DNA from: Bythopirellula polymerisocia
GTDB taxonomy: Bacteria; Planctomycetota; Planctomycetia; Pirellulales; Lacipirellulaceae
Direction of reading: 5' to 3'
Assembly: GCF_007860015.1 (NCBI RefSeq)
Contig: NZ_SJPS01000001.1
Span: forward strand, 496,001-560,000
DNA length: 64,000 bases
Part shown: positions 47,663-58,368 of the stretch, in pieces
Layout of the letters: each line of letters opens with the position of its first letter
How positions within the stretch are numbered: the stretch's first letter is position 1
The notes under the pieces: generated by a model
The model's database searches: none
What the model saw: the letters and a program-made list of their open reading frames with translations, nothing else
Told to the model about the DNA's origin: nothing
Program-made: the position numbers and the translations under genes

Positions 47663-48178
47663 ATGACTGCACCCAATTCTGAACAACTCCAGCGAGTCGA
47701 AGACGAGCGCCTTATGGGCCTGGCACTGGCTGAGGCTGCTGTGGCCGCAGCGGCTGATGAAGTACCTGTGGGGGCCGTGATCGTCTACAACGGCAAAGTG
47801 ATCGCCTCGGCCCACAACCAGCGCGAGCAGCTAAGCGATCCGACCGCCCATGCCGAGATGATCGCTATCACTCAAGCAGCTTCGGCTCAGAATTCCTGGC
47901 GATTGGAAGACTGCACGCTGGTTGTCACCCTGGAACCATGTCCTATGTGTGCCGGCGCAATTGTGCAGGCCCGCATCCCGCGCGTCGTCTACGGGGCAGA
48001 AGATCCCAAAGCAGGTGCTGTGCGCAGCCTTTACAACATCCTCGAAGATTCCCGTCTGAACCACCGCGTTGAAGTTGTCCCAGGTATTCTGGCAGAAAAG
48101 TGTGGCCGCCTGCTTACCGATTTTTTCCAGCAAAAACGCCTCTCGGCAAAATCGATACTGCCAAATCATGAGCGATAA
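47663..48178 (+). CDS. tadA: tRNA(Arg) adenosine-34 deaminase
   Basis: TadA turns A34 of tRNA-Arg(ACG) into inosine. 171 residues with the zinc site HAEMIAI (His and catalytic Glu) and PCPMCAGAI (two Cys), as well as the [15 protein letters not shown] start and [12 protein letters not shown]. The length is usual for TadA. No operon partner is visible; the next frame is a pseudogene. Confidence 0.95.
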   Translation: MTAPNSEQLQRVEDERLMGLALAEAAVAAAADEVPVGAVIVYNGKVIASAHNQREQLSDPTAHAEMIAITQAASAQNSWRLEDCTLVVTLEPCPMCAGAIVQARIPRVVYGAEDPKAGAVRSLYNILEDSRLNHRVEVVPGILAEKCGRLLTDFFQQKRLSAKSILPNHER

Positions 48179-48233
48179 TTGATAGCTAATTTTCCTTCGA
48201 CTCCATTCCAATTTTCGTCATTCAATTTCTTTC

Positions 48234-49099
48234 ATTGATAGACCTATCTTGATTACCGGAGGTACCGGCTTCATTGGAAGTAAGCTGGTCCGCACTTGTT
48301 TGCGTGACACAAGCTGTCCGGTTGTGAATCTCGACAAGCTCACCTACGCCGGCCATCGAGAATCGCTCGCGGATGTCCTCGACGATCCACGGCACACCTT
48401 AGTCGTATAAGACATTGCTGACGGACCATTGGTAGCCGAAATCTTGTATGGCAATTGCCCCCAAGCAATTATTCATCTGCAGCCCAATCACACGTCGACC
48501 GATCGATTTCCGATCCGGCAATCTTTGTTGTCACCAACGCGGCAGGACCCTGCACTCTCTTGGAAGCGGCAACCAGCTATTGGCGAGAACTGCCCCCAAC
48601 CGAGAGAGACATTTTTCGCTTTCTTAATGTTTCGACCGACGAAGTTTATGGAGCGGCATCACAGGGTGATTGCTTTGATGAACAAAGCCCTCTCGCACCA
48701 AATTCACCATACGCCGCCTCCAAAGCTGCCGGTGAGCTACTGGCTCCATGTGGAGGATTGTTGTCGGGCACTTGTGGCGATTCTGGCAAAAAGCCAGCCA
48801 GGGGATCGTATGTAGTGGGTGGAAACTGTTGCCTGACAAATCGGGAAGTCGTTGCCACTATCTGCGATCATGTTGACCAACTCTTGGACGATGGAGCGAT
48901 CCGTCACGAGTTGGTTTCACAGGTTGCTGACCGCCCCGGCCATGATCGCCGCTATGCGGTTGATGCCAGCCACTTGCGTGCAAAAATGGGTTGGAAACCA
49001 CAGATCGATTTCAAATCGGAACTACGTGAAACGGTCCGTTGGTACTTAAAAAACACCGACTGGGTCGAGAATGTTTCCCGTCGAGCTGTTTCCCATTAA
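48234..49099 (+). pseudogene. broken dTDP-glucose 4,6-dehydratase (rmlB)
   Basis: The N-terminal NAD site reads [18 protein letters not shown] and then LDKLTYAGH, typical RmlB words, but a stop (TAA) lies at 48408-48410. Then the frame shifts near 48480: HLQPNHT in one frame becomes SAAQSHVDRSISDPAIF in the next. The rest continues to SPYAASKAAGELL and then jumps to NREVVATICDHV and a normal end (DFKSELRETVRWYLKNT), so about 90 residues are missing, including part of the catalytic region. There is no clear start codon. This gene was lost by several hits. Confidence 0.88.
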
Positions 49100-49361
49100 T
49101 CGTCAGATTGCTCGAAATTCAAATCTTCAGCTCTACGGCTACCGGTTCTGTCGCCCACGCGGATTCTGTCTATTAGTCCTGTTTTGGCGTGCCTATTCGA
49201 TCTCCCAGGCACCCACATGAGGTGAGCTACACTTGGACAAGCATTCGGTAGTCCTCGCGGGGGGGAGATTTATTTGTCCCCGACCGCTTTTTCTCCTACA
49301 ATTAAACAAAGCCCACATGGAATCGAACAGATTTCTCAGGTAACTAACCAACAGGCAAACC

Positions 49362-49934
49362 ATGTCCAAAATCAATCAAACTCTCGCGGTTCTCTTGGCA
49401 CTTGCACTTCTCGCATCATCGAGTGCAAACGTCTCTGCTCAAAATGCAGGAGCTGCTGCGGTAAGCAACTTAACAAGGGCTAACAGTGCTGCCAACTTCA
49501 CCGTACAACAAATTCAGCGACAAAATATTTCTCAGTCCATACCGGTAACGGGAGTAGCGGGTGTAAATCGTCGCAACTATGCACCGAGTTATCTTAATGA
49601 CTTGTCCCAGAAACAAAAACCGTTTTCGAGAATTGATCGGGCACCTGCGGTGAGCCCCTATCTGGCCTTGTCGAATCCATTCTCGACTGCCTCGGATTAT
49701 TACAACATCGTCAAGCCCCAACAGCAACAAGAGCGAATTAACCGCCAGATTGCTCAGCAGCAGTATGTTCAGCAACGGCGTCTCAATCAGGTTGCGGCCC
49801 AAGGACCCTACTCCGTCACTGGGAACGAAGATCTCGCACCGACGGGCCATGCTGCCACATACATGCACTTTGGTTCATTCATGAACACGGGCAATTTTTT
49901 CGCTCCACCCACTCGCTCGAAGCAAGATCGATAG
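49362..49934 (+). CDS. small secreted Gln/Asn-rich protein
   Basis: 190 residues with a signal peptide (SKINQTLAVLLALALLASSS). The mature part is Gln-, Asn- and Ala-rich with words APAVSPYLALSNPF, YYNIVKPQ and FGSFMNTGNFF. The 'SPYL / YYNIVKPQ / FMNTGNFF' pattern looks like a family of secreted planctomycete proteins, by memory only. Function unknown. The preceding 262 bases (49100-49361) hold no gene. Confidence 0.6.
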   Translation: MSKINQTLAVLLALALLASSSANVSAQNAGAAAVSNLTRANSAANFTVQQIQRQNISQSIPVTGVAGVNRRNYAPSYLNDLSQKQKPFSRIDRAPAVSPYLALSNPFSTASDYYNIVKPQQQQERINRQIAQQQYVQQRRLNQVAAQGPYSVTGNEDLAPTGHAATYMHFGSFMNTGNFFAPPTRSKQDR

Positions 49935-49964
49935 ACTCTTATTCAGTCGCATCCGCCTGGTAAA

Positions 49965-51668
49965 TCACTCGGGTGGACTGACAACATCGAGACTGATTCT
50001 GGTGCTCAGCTCATTCCGTTGGCTCTGGCGATAGTATTTCCAGCCGGGAATGAAAAACGTTGCCGCGCTAACTAAGCCGTAGACGGACACACCGTACTCA
50101 AAATCATTACGCTGCATGATCGCCATGACAATCGCCATGGCAAACAGGGCCGCCGCGTGGAAGTAGAAGCTCCCTGCAAGGATCCCCCCCTTTACCACGA
50201 ATACCATTCCGCTGATCAACCCCAACACGGGCGACAAAGTCAGCACTGGCAGGCCGAGTAACTCTTCGACGCAAAAGAGCAGAATTACGGCGATGATGCT
50301 CGCACCCCAGGCATGGGCGATTTGCCTCTCGACCGCCGTCACAGGCCCTGCCCGGCGCCGCAAGGCCCAGAAAATCGGTGCCCAAATTGCAAGGCCTCCA
50401 CCCCACAATGCCAAGTAAGGCCAAGGCCCCGCCATCGCAGGCCACTTATCACGTTCCAGATAGAACCAATTCGTTACCAGACACATCACCAACAATACCG
50501 CCGCGTGCCACATCCACAACACGCCCCAGTTCTCCAACACGGTCGCATGATGAGTCTCACGAAACACACGGGCGACAACGTCCGTGAGCCGACCGCTTCG
50601 GGCAAGAAGCGAATCCCCCACTAAGAACGCTTCTAGGTCATCGGCCAACGCTTCCGCCGAAGAGTACCGCAATTCAGTCGGTTTCTGCAGACACTTGAGC
50701 GTGATCATCTCCAGATCGCGATTTACAGTTCGATTCAACAGTCGCGGCGGCAACGGATCTTGCTCTAGCACCATTAGCACCGTGTCCACGGGAGAAGACC
50801 CCTGAAATGGTGCCCGACCAGTAAGCAGCGAATAAAGAATCGCTCCCAAACTATACACGTCACTGACCGGACCGACGCGCCCTCTTCCTGGGGCTGCTTG
50901 CTCGGGAGACATGTAGGAGGGTGTGCCGAGTATCGAACCCGTTTGCGTGAGCGATGCCCCGGCAGTCACATGTTTCGCCAAACCAAAGTCGGTCACATGT
51001 GGCGTCCCCGTTTCATCGAGCAGGATATTAGCCGGCTTGAGATCGCGATGAATCACTCCACGACTGTGGGCGTATGCAATTGCCCTGGCGATGTTCAGCA
51101 CCAGCCGAACCGCCTCTTCTTCGGGCACTGGTCCCAGTGCAATGCGCTTCGCCAGGGTCTGCCCTGTTATGAGTTGCATCCCAAAATACTGCCAGCCGTC
51201 GCTCTCCCCCACTTCGTAAATCGGCACGATGTTTGGATGCTCCAACCGCGCCGCAGCAGCCACTTCGGCTTGAAACCTCGCTTTGTCTGTCGGCGAAGCC
51301 TGTGCCCCTTGCAAGATGAGCTTCAGAGCCACATCGCGCCCCAGACTTCTCTGCCGTGCGCGATACACGATACCCATCCCCCCGCGACCAATTTCTTCCG
51401 ACAACTCGAAGTCCCCCAACTCCCGCGGAGGTTGCATATCCAAAACCACCGGTGGTGTCATCAAAGGAGTAATATCCTCCTGCGAATGATGCGCGACCGC
51501 ATCCACCAGCATCGCCGTCCCCCACAACTGGCGCAGGTCATCGGCCAGATCAGGATGGGAATTCGTCAACTCCTCCAGGCTGGGTCGATCGGCAGGTTCC
51601 TGGTCGGTTAGCTGCGCCAGAATCTCCGCAAGCTTGAGGTCATGGCGTTCATCGGCAGTTGGCGTCAT
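49965..51668 (-). CDS. Ser/Thr protein kinase with C-terminal membrane helices
   Basis: 567 residues. The kinase domain spans about 80-340: GRGGMGIVYRA (glycine loop), VALKLI (Lys), GVIHRDLKPANILLD (HRD) and HVTDFGLAKH (DFG), SYMSPEQA. Then come four or five membrane helices (WMWHAAVLLVMCLVTNWFYL, YLALWGGGLAIWAPIFWAL, IIAVILLFCVEELLG, AALFAMAIVMAIM) and no sensor domain. It overlaps the end of the sigma factor gene by ATGA, so the two are translated together; an ECF sigma controlled by the kinase is the likely role, common in planctomycetes. Confidence 0.9.
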   Translation of the reverse strand: MTPTADERHDLKLAEILAQLTDQEPADRPSLEELTNSHPDLADDLRQLWGTAMLVDAVAHHSQEDITPLMTPPVVLDMQPPRELGDFELSEEIGRGGMGIVYRARQRSLGRDVALKLILQGAQASPTDKARFQAEVAAAARLEHPNIVPIYEVGESDGWQYFGMQLITGQTLAKRIALGPVPEEEAVRLVLNIARAIAYAHSRGVIHRDLKPANILLDETGTPHVTDFGLAKHVTAGASLTQTGSILGTPSYMSPEQAAPGRGRVGPVSDVYSLGAILYSLLTGRAPFQGSSPVDTVLMVLEQDPLPPRLLNRTVNRDLEMITLKCLQKPTELRYSSAEALADDLEAFLVGDSLLARSGRLTDVVARVFRETHHATVLENWGVLWMWHAAVLLVMCLVTNWFYLERDKWPAMAGPWPYLALWGGGLAIWAPIFWALRRRAGPVTAVERQIAHAWGASIIAVILLFCVEELLGLPVLTLSPVLGLISGMVFVVKGGILAGSFYFHAAALFAMAIVMAIMQRNDFEYGVSVYGLVSAATFFIPGWKYYRQSQRNELSTRISLDVVSPPE

Positions 51669-52333
51669 GGCGAGTTGTCCGTGCCATCCATCAATTCCCG
51701 TAACCGGCGCATCGCCCGCAGATACCGCATGCTCGCTGCCTGCGGTGTGAGATCGAGCGCCTGAGCCGAATCACTATTTGAAAGATGCTCGAAATGCCGT
51801 AAGTACACGATCTCTTGATCGAGTTCCTCCAGTTGCTCGCACGCCTGTTGAAATCGCAATTGCAATTCATGCCATGTTGCTGCGGCAGCCGGAGTCAATT
51901 CCTGATCGCTGAGCTGTGCGACCAGATCGAACGAAGATTCATCACCTGCGGCAGCTACCAACGGTTGTTCTCGGTCTAGGCTTCGCCGCGCCGCTCCCCG
52001 ATGCCGGCGATGAGCATCGATCAGCCGATCCTTCGCCATCTGCCGCAGCCAAAGATGAAACGGCATCACTGGGTTGGCTAGATAATCGGCCAGTCGCCGA
52101 TTCGCCTCGATCATCACCTCTTGCACGATGTCGCTGGCATCGACCCGTCGCTTGATCATCTTATCCATCCGCAGATCAATCATTCGCCGCACCGATGTTC
52201 GATGCCGATCCAGCAATTGATTCACCGCCCCGTCATCCCCTTCACGGGCGGCGGAAATTAACTGTTCAGTATCCCCACGATCAGGCCACATATCTCCAGT
52301 ATCGCAGCCCATCACTACAAAGACAACGCACAA
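51665..52333 (-). CDS. ECF-type RNA polymerase sigma factor
   Basis: 222 residues. Sigma-2 has LLDRHRTSVRRMIDLRMD, DASDIVQEVMIEA and LWLRQMAKDRLIDAHRRHR; sigma-4 has LEELDQEIVYLRHFEHLSN, DLTPQAASMRYLRAMRRL. The form fits the planctomycete ECF group that is linked to Ser/Thr kinases. Three in-frame Met codons in the first 15 residues (52333, 52312, 52291) leave the start open; the last gives the shortest family-like protein (MWPDRGDTEQLI). It overlaps the kinase gene by four bases. Confidence 0.88.
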   Translation of the reverse strand: MCVVFVVMGCDTGDMWPDRGDTEQLISAAREGDDGAVNQLLDRHRTSVRRMIDLRMDKMIKRRVDASDIVQEVMIEANRRLADYLANPVMPFHLWLRQMAKDRLIDAHRRHRGAARRSLDREQPLVAAAGDESSFDLVAQLSDQELTPAAAATWHELQLRFQQACEQLEELDQEIVYLRHFEHLSNSDSAQALDLTPQAASMRYLRAMRRLRELMDGTDNSP

Positions 52334-52417
52334 TAGCCGGCATCGTCTGGGAGCCGTTGATTACCGCTCAAACCCCGGCACCATAAGCCCCTTGATAGCC
52401 TCTGGCAATCGAGGACC

Positions 52418-53180
52418 CTACTGATAGAACTGCGGATCATCGCTCACTCGCCATACCACGCCATCTCGCAAATAGAGCTTCCGCTGCTCCACCAAACCAA
52501 AGGGTCGGGCGCCAACTCGCCCGAATACCGCGATCTGGTTCCCCGACTCGTCGACAGCCCTATCTCGGTCGAGACCTTCCGTTATCGCCAACGCCTTCCC
52601 ATTGCCAGCTTCCGCGTGGCGATCAACCTCGGATATGGCCGCGGGCTTAATCCCGCAATGCCTGGGGTGTCGGCCGATGTGAGCTGCAGCACATGCATCC
52701 CATGTTCCCGGTCCGCCAGATACGCGAATGCACTCGCATTAGTGATCCCCAACTTCACATCGTGAAGGTCGCAAATCTTCCCGTTGGCAATGAAAATCTG
52801 GTCAACAAACGGCTTGGTAGGTTTCTCCACATCCACAATCATCAGCCCCTCGTGGCCTGCGGTTCGTCTCGCTCGGTCACATCCACTGCCTCAATCCCAT
52901 GTTCTCCGGCTGCCACCCAGAAGAACCTCCCGATGAAATTGACACAGTTCGAACCCTGCATCAGCAGCGTCGCTATCCAGGCGTTGTTGCTGTTATCGAC
53001 CGACAGTCCCCTGCGTGGTCGTTGGTTCCCAAAAAATTCAACGTCGGGTCCAACAGCCGTGTCTTTTGCAAGCCGATCAACACCGGATCAGTCCGATTGA
53101 TCGTCCCCAGCGCACGATTGCTCAGCCGCTGCCGTGGCCGCCCCGGCTCTTCTTTGCGTTTGGGAATCCCCACCAATCAG
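52418..53180 (-). pseudogene. decayed LVIVD-repeat protein gene
   Basis: Fragments of one protein appear in three frames. Read down the minus strand they are [16 protein letters not shown] (53000-53090), [18 protein letters not shown] (about 52860-52920), then MIVDVEKPTKPFVDQIF...[22 protein letters not shown] (52842-52650) and finally [19 protein letters not shown] to a stop at 52418. The frames change between each. The words are those of LVIVD-repeat beta-propeller proteins of unknown function. I cannot see a start; the 5' part is lost or too decayed. Confidence 0.75.
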
Positions 53181-53397
53181 CGCAGCACTCACCACGAACC
53201 ACTGCAAAGATCTTATAGAGTGAGTCCACGATTCCATTCGTGCCCTTCCTTGATCGTGCCCCCAAAAAGCGATAGCATCTAAAGTTGCCAATATGCCGCA
53301 CCCCATCATTCAAGCTCAAGACAAGTGTCGCTAGCACACTTACTACTTGCGGTTTAAGTACCCTTCTTCCTCTAATCTCCAACCAACCGAATCAAGT

Positions 53398-54975
53398 ATG
53401 ATACGTACTCTTCTCTCCGTCGCAGTGGTAGTCTTCTTACTCAGCTCTACTGCTGTCTGGTCAAGCGAAACCGTAAAAGACTACGACATCGTGGTCTATG
53501 GCCAGACGAGCGCAGGGGTCATGGCCGCCGTACAAGCCAAGCGAATGGGTTTGTCAGTCCTTCTTGTCGGCCCCGACAAGCATCTTGGCGGGCTCTCAAG
53601 CGGAGGACTCGGTGCGACCGACATTGGCAACAAACAGGCGATTGGCGGATTGGCACGCGAATTCTACCAGCGCGTGGGCAAGCATTATGGCGAGGACGAA
53701 GCTTGGATGTTTGAACCTCACGTTGCCGAAAAGACATTCGAAGAATTCATTGCAGACAACCCCTTCGAGGTACAACGTGACGAATGGCTTGATCGCACCC
53801 CCGGCACCGGGCTGACCATCAAAGATGGTCGCATCATGTCGATCAAAATGCTCTCCGGTAATACGTATCACGCTAAAATGTTTGTCGATGCAACTTACGA
53901 GGGCGACCTTCTCGCGGCGGCGGGCGTTACGTATGCAACTGGCCGGGAACCGAACATTCAATACGGTGAGACTCTCAACGGCGTAGAGATTGCTCAGGAC
54001 CGCTTCCACCAGTTCGAAGCACCAGTCGATCCGTATCTCAAACCAGGTGACCCATCAAGCGGCATATTGCCAGGTGTGCACGAAGGAGGTCCTGGCACGC
54101 AAGGGGAGGGCGATCACCGTATCCAAGCCTATTGCTTCCGCATGTGCCTGACCGATGCCCCTGCTAATCGTGTTCCTTTCCCCAAGCCTGCCGATTACGA
54201 TCCGCTGCGCTACGAACTGTTGCTACGCACAATCCAAGCCGGTGCAAACAAGCACCCTCGGGGCTATTTCACAACGACCCGTATGCCAAACGGAAAAACC
54301 GACTCCAACAACTGCGGTCCATTCTCCACCGACAACATCGGCATGAACTATGAATTTCCCGAAGGGGACTACGCCACCCGCCAGGAAATCTTCGAGGATC
54401 ACAAAACATATCAACAAGGCTTCATGTGGTTCTTGGCCAACGATCCGCGTGTGCCTGAGTCGCTCCGGCAATCCACGACTCAATGGGGATTGGCTAGGGA
54501 CGAATTCGTGGATAACGGTCATTGGCCCCACCAACTTTATGTCCGCGAATCACGGCGAATGGTCGGCCTCTATGTGATGACACAGGCAAACTGCCAGGGC
54601 AAGACAATCGCTAAAGAATCCGTTGGAATGGGAGCATACGGCATGGATTCCCACCATGTGCAGCGCTATGTAGATGCGAACGGACACGCCCGCAATGAAG
54701 GAGACGTCGAAGTCCGTGGCTTCGAGCCTTACACCATCGCCTTCGGCTCGATCGTGCCCAAGAAGGATGAATGCACAAACTTGATCATACCAGTATGCCT
54801 CTCGGCAAGTCACATCGCCTATGGTTCCATCCGCATGGAGCCGGTATTCATGGTCCTCGGCCAAAGTGCTGCAACGACAGCAGCACACGCCATCAATGAA
54901 AACACAGCTGTGCAGGACGTAGATTACGCCAAACTCCGCACGAGATTATTAGAAGACAAGCAAGTGCTTGAGTAG
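53398..54975 (+). CDS. secreted FAD-dependent oxidoreductase
   Basis: 525 residues with a signal peptide (MIRTLLSVAVVVFLLSSTAVWS). The FAD-binding motif is YDIVVYGQTSAGVMAAVQAKRMG, GLSSGGLGATDIG follows, and FVDATYEGDLLAAAGV is the second glycine motif, typical of the FAD-dependent oxidoreductase family of planctomycete and Bacteroidetes genomes. The substrate is unknown; many lie near sugar or sulfatase genes. Start at ATG 53398 (signal peptide) rather than the in-frame TTG at 53347. It is convergent with uvrA. Confidence 0.85.
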   Translation: MIRTLLSVAVVVFLLSSTAVWSSETVKDYDIVVYGQTSAGVMAAVQAKRMGLSVLLVGPDKHLGGLSSGGLGATDIGNKQAIGGLAREFYQRVGKHYGEDEAWMFEPHVAEKTFEEFIADNPFEVQRDEWLDRTPGTGLTIKDGRIMSIKMLSGNTYHAKMFVDATYEGDLLAAAGVTYATGREPNIQYGETLNGVEIAQDRFHQFEAPVDPYLKPGDPSSGILPGVHEGGPGTQGEGDHRIQAYCFRMCLTDAPANRVPFPKPADYDPLRYELLLRTIQAGANKHPRGYFTTTRMPNGKTDSNNCGPFSTDNIGMNYEFPEGDYATRQEIFEDHKTYQQGFMWFLANDPRVPESLRQSTTQWGLARDEFVDNGHWPHQLYVRESRRMVGLYVMTQANCQGKTIAKESVGMGAYGMDSHHVQRYVDANGHARNEGDVEVRGFEPYTIAFGSIVPKKDECTNLIIPVCLSASHIAYGSIRMEPVFMVLGQSAATTAAHAINENTAVQDVDYAKLRTRLLEDKQVLE

Positions 54976-55185
54976 TTCATACGCATCCAGTTATCTGCGA
55001 CGGAATTATTCCACTTTCAAAGTTGCCAGAACTCCTTTCGCCATACAGTTCTCTCAGTCGAGAGACCATCTATGCCCCGACTCATTGAGTAACCCCAGAT
55101 CGCGACTGCCACGGGAATCAAACCGAATCGCATCGAAGAATTCGCAGGAGGAGTGAGCACAGGGCACATCTGCCTCTGTGGAGTC

Positions 55186-55206
55186 CCGGACTGCATGGCA
55201 GTCTGG
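55186..55206. terminator. hairpin between convergent FAD oxidoreductase and uvrA
   Basis: CCGGACTGC (55186-55194) and GCAGTCTGG (55198-55206) form a 9-bp stem, with one G-T pair, around ATG. It lies in the 255-base gap 54976-55230, otherwise empty, and may stop both transcripts. Confidence 0.45.
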
Positions 55207-55230
55207 CTAGTGGTGGCTTGAATATGGACG

Positions 55231-58116
55231 TTACTTCATCAAAGCCTTCCGCAGATACCGCCCCGTGTGGCTTGACTCGCATTCGGCAACCTCTTCCGGG
55301 GTACCGACAACCACCAATTGGCCGCCACCCTGGCCCCCCTCGGGGCCGAGGTCGATGACCCAGTCGGCGCACTTGATCACGTCCAGGTTGTGTTCGATCA
55401 CCAGCACCGTATGGCCCAAGTCGACTAACTGCTGTAGCACGATCAAAAGGCGGCGGATGTCGTCGGTGTGCAGGCCGGTGGTGGGTTCGTCGAGGATGTA
55501 GAGTGTTTTGCCGGGAGAGGGTTTTCCTAGTTCGGCGGCCAGCTTGATGCGTTGGGCCTCGCCACCAGAGAGGGTTGTTGAACGTTGGCCCAGTGCCAGA
55601 TAACCAAGACCTACTTCCACCAGACTCGTGAGCATGCGGTGAATTGCTGGGTGATTTTCAAAGAATTGTGCTGCGTCAGCGATGCTCATAGCCAGCACAT
55701 CGGCGATTGACTTTTCTTTGTACCGCACGGCGAGGGTTTGCCGATTGAATTGTCGGCCGTGGCAGGTGGGGCAGGTGACGAACAGGTCGGGCAGGAACCG
55801 CATCTCGATCCGCTTTACCCCTTGGCCTTGGCACTCTTCGCAGCGGCCACCTTTTGTGTTGAAGCTGAATCGCCCCAGTTTGTAGCCGAGTTGCTTGGCA
55901 TGTTTAGTGCCTGCGAAGACGCGGCGGATTTCGTCAAACACGCCGGTGTAAGTGGCGGGGTTGGAACGGGGGGTGCGACCAATCGGGGATTGGTCGACGT
56001 GGATCAGGCGATCTAATTTGCTCGCGCCACGCAATGCTCGATAGGGACCAGGGCGGGCAGAAGCCCCATTGAGTTTGCGAGCCAAAGCATGGGCCAGCGT
56101 GTCGACTACCAACGAACTCTTGCCCGACCCGCTTACGCCAGTCACACAAGTAAGCGTCCCCAGCGGGAATTCCACGTCGATCTCGGCCAGGTTGTGGACG
56201 ATCGCCCCTTCTAATTGAAGCATGCGAGTCTTGGCAATCTTGCGCCGCTCGCTGGGCACGTCGATCCTCTGCCGACTGGAGAGATAATCTCCAGTGAGCG
56301 ACGTAGGGTCCGCCGCCACCTCGGCGGGTGTTCCCTCGGAGACGATTCGTCCCCCGCCGCTGCCTGCACCGGGGCCGATGTCAATGAGCCAGTCGGCGGC
56401 CCGCATGACGGCTTCGTCGTGTTCGACAATCAGCACGCTATTGCCTTGCTCTTGAAGCTCACGGAGTGATTTGATCAGCAGATCATTGTCGCGGGGGTGC
56501 AGGCCGATTGAGGGTTCGTCGAGTATGTAGAGCACGCCGACCAGCCCCGAGCCGATGCCGGTTGCCAGTCGCACACGCTGCATCTCGCCGCCGCTCAGCG
56601 TATCCGCAGGGCGATCGAGGGACAAATATTCGACGCCGACTTGGTTAAGAAAGCGCAGTCGCTTGAGGATTTCCGCAACCAGGGGCTCGCCTATCGGCTG
56701 TTGCTGCGGGGGGAAGCGGAGCGAACTGAAATAGTCGTGGGCCGCATCGATAGCTAGGGCAGTGATCTCGTGGATCGCTAATCCTGCAAGCCGGCATGAC
56801 CTTCCTTCGGGTTGTAGTCGTGAGCCGCCACATTCTTCGCAGACCACTTCGGAGCGGAAAAAGGCAAGTCGCTGGCGAACACTGTCGCGCTTGGCCTGAG
56901 CGTAATCCATTTCGAGATGAGCCAATAACCCGGCCCACTTGGCCCCATCGCCCTGCAAGAATTTGCGACGAGTCTCGTCAGGCCACTGGTCGAGAGGTGC
57001 CTCGTCGCTGACCTTGGCCTTCGAAATAAAGCCGGATATCAATTCCTGATGACGCTTTTTTCTGGCACCCGTAACATTCCGCCAGGGAGCAATTGCTCCC
57101 GCTGAGAGTGAGAGTGTCAAATCGGGCAGCACCAAATCCGGATCGAACCCTTCGCGGCTTGCCAGTCCGTCGCAGGTGCGGCATGCGCCATACGGGCTAT
57201 TAAAGCTGAATGTGCGCGGCTCGACTTCGGCTAGGTTGCGTTTACAGTCGGGGCAGGCATAGAGCGTGCTGAAGACCCGCTCTTCCCATCCTTGGCCATT
57301 TTCACCCGAACCATTTGCCCCGTTGGCTAGTGCCTTGGCTTCGGGCGTGAGATACGAAATCCGCAGCGCTCCTTCGCCATGCTTTAGCGCCAGTCGCACG
57401 GACTCGGCCAGACGGTTTTCAAGCCCCTCACGAATGATGACGCGATCCACCACGGCATCGATATCATGAAGTTGGCCGGTCTTTAGTTCGGGAAGTTGCT
57501 CCAACTCATAGGTTTGGCCATCGATCCGCACCCGGACAAATCCCTCGCGACGGATGCGGTCGAGTACGTCCGAGTGTTTGCCTTTGCGGCCTCGGACCAT
57601 GGGGGAGAGAATCATCACCTTGGTCTGCTCGGGGAGCGCGGCGATCGACGTGTGGATTTCGTTGGGAGTTTGTTGGGTGATTCCCGTGCCGCAATCGGGG
57701 CAAGCCATGTCGCCGACGCGGGCCATCAGGACGCGCAGAAAATCATAGATCTCGGTCACCGTCGCCACGGTGCTGCGGGGATTGCTGCTGGTCGCGTGCT
57801 GGTTGATGGCGATCGTGGGTTGTAGGCCTTCGATCACGTCCACGTCGGGCCGCTCAAGTTGATCGAAGAACTGGCGGGCATAGGTGGAGAGGCTCTCGAC
57901 ATACTGCCTTTGACCCTCAGCCAGCAAAGTGTCGAAGGCAAGCGAACTTTTCCCCGATCCGCTGAGTCCTGTCATGACCACCAGGCGGTTGTGCGGGATA
58001 TCGAGGTCGATGTCTTGCAGATTGTGGGTCCGCGCCCCGCGAATCCGGATTGCATCCTCGTTCGACGGCGGAGTGCCGCCCTCGACGGGGTCGGAGATTG
58101 AGGCGGAGCTGGCCAT
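55231..58116 (-). CDS. uvrA: UvrA of normal length
   Basis: 961 residues from the ATG at 58116, two ABC modules as in standard Uvr[21 protein letters not shown] (first Walker A), GVSGSGKSS (second), two LSGGE signatures each with LDEP, the UvrB-binding word RGRKGK and zinc pairs such as CPDC, CRTC and CEEC. The C-terminus ends YLRKALMK. The frame could begin earlier (TTG at 58251), but that stretch is unlike UvrA. It is the second UvrA in the window besides the tandem one. It is divergent from ilvH. Confidence 0.92.
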   Translation of the reverse strand: MASSASISDPVEGGTPPSNEDAIRIRGARTHNLQDIDLDIPHNRLVVMTGLSGSGKSSLAFDTLLAEGQRQYVESLSTYARQFFDQLERPDVDVIEGLQPTIAINQHATSSNPRSTVATVTEIYDFLRVLMARVGDMACPDCGTGITQQTPNEIHTSIAALPEQTKVMILSPMVRGRKGKHSDVLDRIRREGFVRVRIDGQTYELEQLPELKTGQLHDIDAVVDRVIIREGLENRLAESVRLALKHGEGALRISYLTPEAKALANGANGSGENGQGWEERVFSTLYACPDCKRNLAEVEPRTFSFNSPYGACRTCDGLASREGFDPDLVLPDLTLSLSAGAIAPWRNVTGARKKRHQELISGFISKAKVSDEAPLDQWPDETRRKFLQGDGAKWAGLLAHLEMDYAQAKRDSVRQRLAFFRSEVVCEECGGSRLQPEGRSCRLAGLAIHEITALAIDAAHDYFSSLRFPPQQQPIGEPLVAEILKRLRFLNQVGVEYLSLDRPADTLSGGEMQRVRLATGIGSGLVGVLYILDEPSIGLHPRDNDLLIKSLRELQEQGNSVLIVEHDEAVMRAADWLIDIGPGAGSGGGRIVSEGTPAEVAADPTSLTGDYLSSRQRIDVPSERRKIAKTRMLQLEGAIVHNLAEIDVEFPLGTLTCVTGVSGSGKSSLVVDTLAHALARKLNGASARPGPYRALRGASKLDRLIHVDQSPIGRTPRSNPATYTGVFDEIRRVFAGTKHAKQLGYKLGRFSFNTKGGRCEECQGQGVKRIEMRFLPDLFVTCPTCHGRQFNRQTLAVRYKEKSIADVLAMSIADAAQFFENHPAIHRMLTSLVEVGLGYLALGQRSTTLSGGEAQRIKLAAELGKPSPGKTLYILDEPTTGLHTDDIRRLLIVLQQLVDLGHTVLVIEHNLDVIKCADWVIDLGPEGGQGGGQLVVVGTPEEVAECESSHTGRYLRKALMK

Positions 58117-58368
58117 GCGGCTGCGGGTCCAAGGACACATATAAAGATCGGCTCCCTGCGAAGGATATCGCGAGGTAGCAAAACCGTTCAGCCTACCAGC
58201 GGGGGAGGAAAAGTCCAATATCCAACGATCAATGACCGATTTCTGCTGCAAATCAACCCATTGGTCATTGGGATTTGGACATTGGTCCTTAGCGGATCGG
58301 GCCGCTTGTCCCGGGTCACTAACCCGATTATCATCGAGAGTTTCGTACGTTTACCGGAGTCGATCATT

